Assembly: GCF_006438845.1 (NCBI RefSeq)
Contig: NZ_RCZJ01000001.1
Coordinates: forward strand, 186,001-250,000
DNA length: 64,000 nt
Source: Variovorax ginsengisoli
GTDB lineage: Bacteria > Pseudomonadota > Gammaproteobacteria > Burkholderiales > Burkholderiaceae_C
Reading direction: 5' to 3'
Made by a program: the position numbers and the translations under genes
Notes under the pieces: model-generated
What the model was told of the DNA's origin: nothing
Databases searched by the model: none
The model's input: only the letters and a program-made list of their open reading frames with translations
Shown here: positions 57,781-64,000 of the stretch, in pieces
Numbering within the stretch: the stretch's first letter is position 1
Layout: each line of letters starts with the position of its first letter

Positions 57781-58569
57781 ATGCCCACGCTCGACATTCG
57801 AGACCTCACGGTCAACTATGCCGTCAAGGGCGGGACGCTGCAGGCGCTTGCCCCGGTCAACCTGACGATGCGCGACGGCGACTTCGTCGTCGCGCTGGGT
57901 GCATCCGGCTGCGGCAAGACCACGCTGCTCAACAGCATCGCCGGCTTCCTGCCTCCGTCTTCCGGCGAGATCCTGCTGGACGGGCGGCCGGTGGTCGGCC
58001 CCGGCGCCGACCGCGGCGTGGTTTTCCAGAAGCATGCGCTCATGCCATGGCTCGACGTGCGCGACAACGTCGCGCTCGGACTGCGTCTTTCCGGCATGGG
58101 ACGGGCCGAACGCGATCGCATCGCGGAGGAAAAGCTCGCGCTCGTGGGTCTCACGAAGTACGCCGACCGCGCCGTCTATGAACTGTCGGGCGGCATGCAG
58201 CAGCGCGTGGGGATCGCCCGCGCCTTGGCGAGCGATCCCGCCGTGCTGTTGATGGACGAACCCATGGGCGCGCTCGACGCTTTCACCCGCGAGTCGGTGC
58301 AGGAGATTTTGCTCAAGGCGTGGTCCAGCTCGAACAAGATGGTTTTCTTCATCACCCATTCGGTGGAAGAGGCGCTGTTCCTGGCGACGCGGCTGATCGT
58401 GATGAGCCCGAGCCCCGGGCGCATCTCGCACGTCTACGACGCCGTTCCGTTCTCGCGCCAATTCCTCGCGCATGGCGATTCACGCCGCGTGAAGTCGGAG
58501 CCGGAGTTCATCCGTATGCGCGAAGAGGTGCTGTCCATCATCCATCAGAGGGAGGTTGCCCATGCCTGA
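57781..58569 (+). CDS. tauB: Taurine ABC transporter ATPase
   Basis: A 262-residue ABC ATPase. Walker [10 protein letters not shown] is at residues 40-48; then [16 protein letters not shown], signature [15 protein letters not shown], Walker [17 protein letters not shown] and [15 protein letters not shown]. The family-specific [10 protein letters not shown] stretch fits TauB. It begins 7 nt after tauA and overlaps tauC by 8 nt. Confidence 0.92.
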   Translation: MPTLDIRDLTVNYAVKGGTLQALAPVNLTMRDGDFVVALGASGCGKTTLLNSIAGFLPPSSGEILLDGRPVVGPGADRGVVFQKHALMPWLDVRDNVALGLRLSGMGRAERDRIAEEKLALVGLTKYADRAVYELSGGMQQRVGIARALASDPAVLLMDEPMGALDAFTRESVQEILLKAWSSSNKMVFFITHSVEEALFLATRLIVMSPSPGRISHVYDAVPFSRQFLAHGDSRRVKSEPEFIRMREEVLSIIHQREVAHA

Positions 58570-59443
58570 GGCCACCGTTGCCGTCCCGGTGGCCGTGCCG
58601 CCGCCGTCCATGCCCGCCGCGGGGCCGTCGCCTGCCTCGGGCGCTGCGCTCAAGACCAGCGCGTTCAAGGTTCCGGGCGAAGGTTCGAGCCTGGTCATCA
58701 GCGTGGTCACGGTCGTCTCGTTGCTGGTGCTGTGGGCCATCGTCACCAACATCGGATGGATCAAGCCTTTGTTCCTGCCATCACCGCAGGCGGTGTTTCA
58801 GCAGTTCTACGAGTACCTCACCGGGCAGGCCAACGACAAGCCGCTGTGGCAGCACTTTCTTGCCAGCATGTTTCGGGTGTTCTCGGCCTTCCTGCTGGCT
58901 TGCGTGACGGCGATCCCGGTAGGCATCGCGATGGGGATGAGCCGTTGGGCACGCGGCATCTTCGACCCGCCGCTGGAGTTCTATCGCCCGCTGCCGCCAC
59001 TGGCCTACCTGCCGCTCATCATCATCTGGTTCGGCATCGACGAGCTGCCGAAGGTGTTGCTCATCTTCCTGAGCTGCTTCGCACCGCTGGCCCTGGCCGC
59101 GCGCTCGGGCATGCGCAGTGCTTCACAGGAGCAGATCAACGCGGCCTATTCGATGGGCGCGAGCTACATGCAGGTCATTCGCCACGTGATCCTTCCGTCG
59201 GCGCTGCCCGACATCCTGGTCGGGATGCGCATCGCGATCGGCTTCGGCTGGACGACGCTGGTGGCGGCCGAGATGGTGGCCGCCAACATGGGCCTTGGCC
59301 AGATGGTCCTCAACGCGTCCAACTTCCTGCGCACCGACATCGTCATCATGGGCATCATCGTGATCGGCGTGGTGGCCTATCTGTTCGACCTGCTGATGCG
59401 CTGGCTCGAGCGCCGGCTGGTGCCCTGGAAAGGGCGCATGTGA
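58562..59443 (+). CDS. tauC: Taurine ABC transporter permease
   Basis: A 293-residue permease. A proline/alanine-rich lead of about 40 residues precedes six helices. It shows [56 protein letters not shown], and the EAA-type loop [41 protein letters not shown], which match TauC closely. ATG 58562 lies inside the end of tauB, so translation is coupled. Confidence 0.92.
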   Translation: MPEATVAVPVAVPPPSMPAAGPSPASGAALKTSAFKVPGEGSSLVISVVTVVSLLVLWAIVTNIGWIKPLFLPSPQAVFQQFYEYLTGQANDKPLWQHFLASMFRVFSAFLLACVTAIPVGIAMGMSRWARGIFDPPLEFYRPLPPLAYLPLIIIWFGIDELPKVLLIFLSCFAPLALAARSGMRSASQEQINAAYSMGASYMQVIRHVILPSALPDILVGMRIAIGFGWTTLVAAEMVAANMGLGQMVLNASNFLRTDIVIMGIIVIGVVAYLFDLLMRWLERRLVPWKGRM

Positions 59444-59453
59444 GTTGAAGTCG

Positions 59454-59479
59454 AAGGGCGCCGATGGCGCCCTTTTCGT
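59454..59479 (+). terminator. Intrinsic terminator after tauABC
   Basis: AAGGGCGCC and GGCGCCCTT form a 9-bp stem with a GAT loop, followed by TTCGTTT. It starts 10 nt past the tauC stop on the same strand, so the taurine import operon ends here. Confidence 0.88.
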
Positions 59480-59502
59480 TTCTGGCCACCGTCGACGCAA
59501 AA

Positions 59503-59530
59503 GACCCGGGCCCTTTGCAGGGCCCGGGTC
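59503..59530 (-). terminator. Intrinsic terminator after the MFS gene
   Basis: GACCCGGGCCC and its complement make an 11-bp GC-rich stem with a TTTGCA loop. On the minus strand it is followed by TTTTGCG. It ends the GMC-MFS transcript, facing the tauC terminator. Confidence 0.85.
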
Positions 59531-59566
59531 GAAAGAAGCAGTGCCCGCCGTCGCGGGCTCGCGTTG

Positions 59567-60913
59567 TCAGTGCAGTTCGTGGCCCGTGCGGCGCAGTGGC
59601 ATCGCAGCCGGAGCCACCGCGTCGTCCGGCAGCGGTGAACGTCCGATCAACCAGGCGCACCATGCCGAAACGAGCCCTGCGAAGAGCACGTACATGCAGA
59701 TCTGCCAGGGTTGGCCACCACCCGACTTGAGCAGGGCCGTCGCAACGATCGGCGTGATGCCGGAGGCGAAGATGCCTGAGAACTGGTAGACGAAGGAAAT
59801 GCCCGTGTAGCGGACCTTTGCATCGAACAGGTCGCAGAACAGCGCGGCCTCGGGCCCGTAGACGGACGCATACAGGATGCCGAAGGGAATGATGATCGCC
59901 AGCCAGATCAGGAACATGTTTCCGCCGCTGTGCGTCATGAGCCAGAACGCAGGGAAGGAGGCGGCGGCGGTGATGATCGATCCCCACATGTACACCTTGG
60001 GGCGGCCGAGGCGGTCCGACATCCGACCGAAGAACGGAATGAAGAAGCACATCACGACGGCGGCCGCCATGACGCCGAGCAATGCTTCGGTCCGGCTCAC
60101 CTTGATGGTGTTGGTGAGGTAGTTGATGGAGAACACGCCGAAGACGTTGAAGAACACGCCATCGATGTACCGCGCACCCATGCCCTTCAACACATTGCCC
60201 GGATAGCGCTTGATCATGTCGAAGAAGGGAATGCGCAGTTCGGCATTCTTCGCCTTCACCGCCGAGAACTCGGGCGTCTCCTGCACGTGCAGTCGGATGT
60301 ACATGCCGACGGCGACCATCACGCCCGAGATCAGGAAGGCAATGCGCCAACCCCAGGCCATGAACTGCTCATCGGTCAGCAGCCACGACAGCATCGCCAC
60401 CACGCCGGATGCGAGGCACAGGCCGATAGCCAGGCCGATCTGCGGCAACGACGCATAGAAGCCGCGTTTTTCCTTCGGCGCGTACTCGTAGGCCATGAGC
60501 ACGGCGCCGCCCCATTCGCCGCCCAGGCCGATGCCCTGAGCGATGCGAAGGATCAGCAGGAGCACCGGCGCGGCAACGCCGATCTGTGCATAGGTCGGCA
60601 CCAGCCCGATGAGGAAGGTGGCGATGCCCATGATCATCAGCGTCATCACAAGCATGCTCTTGCGACCGATCTTGTCGCCGAAGTGGCCGAAGATCACGCC
60701 CCCTAGCGGCCGGGTGACGAAGCCCACCGCGAAGGTGCTGTAGGCGAGCAATGTCGAGACCACCGGGTCGCTGCCCGGGAAATAGAGCTTGTTGAACACG
60801 ATGCCCGCGACCACCCCATAGAGGAAGAAGTCGTACCACTCGATCGTGGCGCCCACCAGCGCCGAGATCACCACTTTTCGTATCTTCTTTTCTTCGACTG
60901 TCGCTGCACTCAT
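59567..60913 (-). CDS. MFS transporter, metabolite:H+ symporter (MHS) family
   Basis: A 448-residue twelve-helix importer of the MHS group (as in KgtP, ProP, ShiA). The N-terminal ATIEWYDFFLYG, the loop 2-3 motif GHFGDKIGRK, LRIAQGIGLGGEWGGAVLMAYEYAP and the loop 8-9 motif GRMSDRLGRPKVY are all typical. The group imports organic acids, amino acids or betaines; the substrate here is unknown. ATG 60913 has GGAGA 8 nt upstream. It follows the GMC oxidoreductase gene after 46 nt, suggesting uptake and oxidation of one compound. Confidence 0.9.
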   Translation of the reverse strand: MSAATVEEKKIRKVVISALVGATIEWYDFFLYGVVAGIVFNKLYFPGSDPVVSTLLAYSTFAVGFVTRPLGGVIFGHFGDKIGRKSMLVMTLMIMGIATFLIGLVPTYAQIGVAAPVLLLILRIAQGIGLGGEWGGAVLMAYEYAPKEKRGFYASLPQIGLAIGLCLASGVVAMLSWLLTDEQFMAWGWRIAFLISGVMVAVGMYIRLHVQETPEFSAVKAKNAELRIPFFDMIKRYPGNVLKGMGARYIDGVFFNVFGVFSINYLTNTIKVSRTEALLGVMAAAVVMCFFIPFFGRMSDRLGRPKVYMWGSIITAAASFPAFWLMTHSGGNMFLIWLAIIIPFGILYASVYGPEAALFCDLFDAKVRYTGISFVYQFSGIFASGITPIVATALLKSGGGQPWQICMYVLFAGLVSAWCAWLIGRSPLPDDAVAPAAMPLRRTGHELH

Positions 60914-60959
60914 GTTTGTCTCCAATGAAGTGTCGTTAGATGCCCTCGGGGGCCTGGCC

Positions 60960-62600
60960 TTAAAGAACGGGTGCGGCGCTCCTCGCGTCGGCGCGGATCA
61001 TGTCGACAGCCTTCTCGGCCATCATCACGGCGGGTGCGTTGGTGTTGCCCGACACCAGGGTCGGCATCGCTGAACAGTCGATGACGCGCAGGCCTGCGAT
61101 GCCGCGCACCCGCAGCCGCGCGTCGACCACCGCCAATGCGTCATCGCCCATGCGGCAGGTGCCGCTCGGGTGGAAGATCGTGGCGCCGTTGTTGCGGCAG
61201 AACTCGAGCAGATCGGCGTCGCTCTCCACGCCCGATCCCGGCTTGACTTCGCGCTTCACGTAAGGACGCATTGCCGGCGCGTCGGCAATCGCGCGCGCCG
61301 CTTTCACGCCGGCCACCGCGGTGCGCCGGTCCATGTCGGTCGACAGGTAGTTGGGCTGCATCTCCGGCGGCTCGAACGGGTCGGTCGAACGGATGCGGAT
61401 GTGGCCCCGCGCCTCGGGACGCAGTTGGCACACCGACATCGTGAAGCCGGAATACGGATGCACCTTGCCGCCCGCCATGTCGGCCGACAGCGTAGCCACG
61501 TGGAACTGGATGTCGGGCGTCGCCGTGGCGGGCGACCCGTCTTCGTTGCGCAGGGCATGCATGAAGCAGCCGCCCTGGTTGATGCCGATGGCCAATGCGC
61601 CGGTCCGGTGCACCAGCCATTCAAGACCGAGCTTGGCCTGCCCGAACCACGAATTGAGCTGGTCGTTGGTCGTGATGGGCTTGGTGCATTCGAAGCCCAG
61701 TCGGATCTGGAGATGGTCCTGCAGGTTCTCGCCAACGCCGGGCAGATCGAGCACCACGGGCACACCGTGCGCTTCGAGCAGCGCGCGCGGGCCGATGCCC
61801 GACAGCTGCAGCAACTGCGGCGACTGGATGGCGCCGGCGGAGAGCAGCACCTCGGCCTGCGCGCGTGCCGTCTTCATCTGTCCACCCTGGCGGTATCGCA
61901 CACCCACGGCGCGCCGGCCTTCGAGCACCAGGCCTGCCGCGAACGCCTCCGTCTCGATGCGGAGGTTGGGGCGCGCCTTCACGGCGGGCGTGAGGTAGGC
62001 CTTGGCGGTGCTGCATCGCAGACCGTTGTGGGTGTTGAGCTGGAAGTAGCCCGCACCTTCTTGCGTGGCACCGTTGAAGTCGTCGGTGCGCGGCACGCCG
62101 ACCTGTTCGGCGCCCCCGATGAAAGCCTCGATCAGTTCATGCTTCGCGCCGATGTCGGAAACCTTCAATGGTCCGTCGCCGCCGTGCAGGGGGATCGCGC
62201 CCCGCTGATTGCCCTCGGACTTGATGAAATACGGCAGTACGTCGTCGTAGCCCCACCCCGCGTTACCCAGTGCCTTCCAGTGGTCGTAGTCCTCTTTCTG
62301 GCCCCGGATGTAGATCAGGCCGTTGATCGAACTGGAGCCGCCCAGCGTCTTGCCGCGCGGCCAGTAGATGCGGCGTCCGTTCATGTTCGGATCGGGGTCG
62401 GTCTCGAAGCGCCAGTTGACCTTGTCGCTCCACATCGTCTTGCCGTAACCGATGGGCAGGTGGATCCATGGGGAGGTGTCGCGCGGTCCGGCCTCGAGCA
62501 GCAGGACGCGGGTTTCGGGCCGCTCGCTCAGCCGGCTGGCGAGCACGCAACCGGCGGAGCCGGCGCCCACGACGATGTAATCGAATTCTTGGTCGGTCAT
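60960..62600 (-). CDS. GMC-family oxidoreductase (choline dehydrogenase-like)
   Basis: A 546-residue FAD enzyme of the glucose-methanol-choline family. Dinucleotide loop YIVVGAGSAGCVLASRLSE, GMC signature 1 PRGKTLGGSSSINGLIYIRG, signature 2 AGAIQSPQLLQLSGIGP and the active-site block IFHPSGTCRMG, with NTNAPAVMMAEKAVDMI at the end, are all intact. It resembles BetA and AlkJ alcohol dehydrogenases; it oxidises an alcohol whose identity is not shown. Divergent from the IclR gene, with an operator-like palindrome between. Confidence 0.9.
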   Translation of the reverse strand: MTDQEFDYIVVGAGSAGCVLASRLSERPETRVLLLEAGPRDTSPWIHLPIGYGKTMWSDKVNWRFETDPDPNMNGRRIYWPRGKTLGGSSSINGLIYIRGQKEDYDHWKALGNAGWGYDDVLPYFIKSEGNQRGAIPLHGGDGPLKVSDIGAKHELIEAFIGGAEQVGVPRTDDFNGATQEGAGYFQLNTHNGLRCSTAKAYLTPAVKARPNLRIETEAFAAGLVLEGRRAVGVRYRQGGQMKTARAQAEVLLSAGAIQSPQLLQLSGIGPRALLEAHGVPVVLDLPGVGENLQDHLQIRLGFECTKPITTNDQLNSWFGQAKLGLEWLVHRTGALAIGINQGGCFMHALRNEDGSPATATPDIQFHVATLSADMAGGKVHPYSGFTMSVCQLRPEARGHIRIRSTDPFEPPEMQPNYLSTDMDRRTAVAGVKAARAIADAPAMRPYVKREVKPGSGVESDADLLEFCRNNGATIFHPSGTCRMGDDALAVVDARLRVRGIAGLRVIDCSAMPTLVSGNTNAPAVMMAEKAVDMIRADARSAAPVL

Positions 62601-62665
62601 AGGTTCGGTTTCACGGCGGTGGAACAATCGCCTTGTCTCGGCCCGATGCTAAGACCAGTATTTTC

Positions 62666-62680
62666 GGAACGCAACGTTCC
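62666..62680. promoter_or_regulatory. Putative IclR operator (palindrome)
   Basis: GGAACGCAACGTTCC contains the inverted repeat GGAACG / CGTTCC with a 3-nt spacer. It is similar in form to GGAAC-type sites bound by IclR-family regulators. It lies 18 nt before the iclR-type start and 65 nt from the GMC start, in position to control both. Confidence 0.7.
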
Positions 62681-62698
62681 ACTTTAGAGATTTACCCT

Positions 62699-63526
62699 AT
62701 GACGTCATCCCGGCGCAGCACGGTGGCCAAGCCCGCTCGTGCGCCAGAAGCCACTGTTGAACCGCTGGAATCCTCCGAGGTTTCCTCCGGCTCCTCCGCA
62801 GAGCGCAGCCTTCGCCTGTTGTCACTGCTCGCCGCCGAAGGTCGCGCGCTCACCTTGGCCGACCTGGCCGCGCAGCTCGCACTGCCGAAGGGCACGGCGC
62901 ATCGCATCTGCACGCAGTTGCTGTCGGCGGGATTCCTCGCGCGTGACGTCGACGAGCGCTCGTTCGTGGTCGGCCCGGCGTTGCGCCGCTTGGCCTTCGA
63001 TACGCTCAACCATGGCGTCGTGCGCGGCCTTCGCCATGACGTGTTGGCCGAGTTGGTGCGCGAGGTGGGCGAGACGTGCAACTTCACGACGCTCGACGGC
63101 ACGCAAGTGCTCTATCTCGACCGCGTGGAAGCCCAGTGGCCGCTGCGCCTGACGCTCGACGTCGGCTCGCATGTGCCGATGCACTGCACCGCCAGCGGCA
63201 AGTTGCTGCTCGCGCACATGGCGCCGAAGGACCGCGATGCCGTGATCGCCGGACTGACGCTGACACGCATGACGCGCAATTCGATCGTCGACCCGGCCCG
63301 CTTGCGCGCCGAATGCAAGGCCATCGTCGAACGCGACCATGCTTGCGACAACGAGGAGTTCATTGCGGGGTTGGTCGCGGTTGCGGTGCCGGTGCGCAAC
63401 GCGGCCGGCGTGGTGCGGGCGGCCATCGCGGTGCATGCGCCAACGGCACGCATGTCGCTGGAGCAAGCGCGTGCGCAACTCGAGGCGCTCAAGACGGCTG
63501 CCGCACGCATGGGGTCGCTTCTGTAG
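62699..63526 (+). CDS. IclR-family transcriptional regulator
   Basis: A 275-residue regulator. After a disordered lead of about 35 residues, the winged helix (SLRLLSLLAAEGRALTLADLAAQLALPKGTAHRICTQLLSAGFL) is followed by the IclR effector domain (VGETCNFTTLDGTQVLYLDRVEAQWPLR, PMHCTASGKLLLAHM, FIAGLVAVAVPVRNAAGVVRAAIAV). It is divergent from the GMC oxidoreductase-MFS pair and probably controls it with that substrate as inducer. ATG 62699 is the first start after the palindrome. Confidence 0.9.
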   Translation: MTSSRRSTVAKPARAPEATVEPLESSEVSSGSSAERSLRLLSLLAAEGRALTLADLAAQLALPKGTAHRICTQLLSAGFLARDVDERSFVVGPALRRLAFDTLNHGVVRGLRHDVLAELVREVGETCNFTTLDGTQVLYLDRVEAQWPLRLTLDVGSHVPMHCTASGKLLLAHMAPKDRDAVIAGLTLTRMTRNSIVDPARLRAECKAIVERDHACDNEEFIAGLVAVAVPVRNAAGVVRAAIAVHAPTARMSLEQARAQLEALKTAAARMGSLL

Positions 63527-63541
63527 CGCCATGACGGTCGG

Positions 63542-64000
63542 TCAGTTCAGCAGCCCGTACAACGATCGCAACACGCTCACCGCCGAGAGCCCGATCAGCA
63601 GGTTGAGCACCTGGCGGCGAAACTGTTCCGGCGATACGCCCGCGAACGAGCGACCGCCGAACCAGATGCCAGCGAGCATGGCCGGCGCCAGCCAGACAGC
63701 CCATCGCAGCGTGTCGGGTCCCAGCAGGCTGCCGCTGGCATGGGCCCCGCCAGGCATCAGTGCCGCACTGCCCAGTGCCACCACGTCGCTGAACAGCAGC
63801 AGCGCGATCATGGTTGCGCGCAGGCGCGCGGGCGGCATGTTGACGGTGCTCAAGAGGACGGCGAGCGCGATGCCGCCGATCGCCGCCACGCCGTTGATGA
63901 AACCCGAGACCACGCCGGCGAGCAGTCGCACGCCGCGGGTCGGCAGCAGTGCGGCGCGATAGCCTCGACGCAGCAGCAGAGCGGCCGCCATCAGCAATGC
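63542..64000 (-). CDS. TauE/SafE-family membrane protein (partial, cut by right edge)
   Basis: The C-terminal 152 residues of a polytopic membrane protein; the N-terminus lies beyond the window. It has the second-half TauE/SafE pattern: a basic loop (LLRRGYRAALLPTRGVRL), then GVVSGFINGVAAIGGIALAVLLSTVNMP, APAMLAGIWFGGRSFAGVSPEQFRRQVLNLLIGLSAVSVLRSL. Family members export sulfite or sulfoacetate, or are of unknown role. It ends 15 nt from the convergent IclR stop. A link with the taurine locus is possible but four genes and terminators lie between. Confidence 0.8.
   Translation of the reverse strand, partial: ALLMAAALLLRRGYRAALLPTRGVRLLAGVVSGFINGVAAIGGIALAVLLSTVNMPPARLRATMIALLLFSDVVALGSAALMPGGAHASGSLLGPDTLRWAVWLAPAMLAGIWFGGRSFAGVSPEQFRRQVLNLLIGLSAVSVLRSLYGLLN

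Noticed and set aside
63542..64000. Calling the right-edge gene tauE as part of the taurine locus
   Set aside because: It is only a family match on a partial protein, convergent with an unrelated IclR gene and separated from tauABC by two terminators.

Overview
The window is about 64 kb of GC-rich chromosomal DNA from a betaproteobacterium, most likely Burkholderiales, family Comamonadaceae, and probably close to Variovorax. This is inferred from the high GC content, the gene set (ACC deaminase with its AcdR regulator, taurine dehydrogenase and taurine ABC genes, type B L31) and local gene orders. No taxonomic search was run. It is densely coded, mostly core and metabolic chromosome. I saw no insertion sequence, prophage, CRISPR array or replication origin.

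Layout. 1-9.6 kb: a split chromate transporter (cut by the left edge), a YihY membrane protein, a DUF924 gene broken by a stop codon, a patatin-like lipase beside 3-hydroxybutyrate dehydrogenase, acdS/acdR, a YgiQ radical-SAM protein and a cold-shock/DUF1294 fusion. 9.6-14.5 kb: an uncharacterised 83-residue gene behind a near-consensus Pho box, a short CoA-transferase, a PhoX-type phosphatase and four small unknown proteins. 14.45-17.3 kb: tRNA-Arg, tRNA-Pro, a glutathione transferase and a cyclic-nucleotide-binding/flavoprotein fusion.

17.4-29.4 kb is a phosphate island. It holds an OlsB-like acyltransferase, ppk, sixA, a convergent ppx, and pstSCAB-phoU-phoB-phoR. Several promoters here carry direct repeats of GTCAY spaced 11 nt. 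The ppk and ppx promoters share one three-half-site operator at nearly the same distance from their start codons. Together with the Pho box at 10.04 kb this outlines a local Pho regulon covering polyphosphate turnover, phosphate uptake and an unknown small protein.

29.4-38.8 kb: a MATE exporter, a GT39-like membrane protein, rpmE2, a Gfo/Idh oxidoreductase, rho, trxA, an HI0933-type flavoprotein, an SDR pseudogene with two frameshifts, and the SRP RNA gene. 38.8-42.2 kb: dnaX (with an A9 slippage run), ybaB, recR and a MAPEG protein. 42.3-45.1 kb: a complete NitT/TauT-type ABC importer. 45.1-48.7 kb: mltD-gloB diverging from a yafS-like methyltransferase gene and rnhA, with start codons that overlap. 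48.7-53 kb: moaA-mobA-moeA and a ZIP transporter.

53-59.5 kb looks like a taurine locus: tauY and tauX (taurine dehydrogenase) diverge from a MocR-type regulator (tauR-like) and tauABC. The later steps (xsc, pta) are not in the window. 59.5-64 kb holds an MFS transporter and a GMC oxidoreductase divergent from an IclR regulator with a clear palindromic operator, then a TauE/SafE-family protein cut by the right edge.
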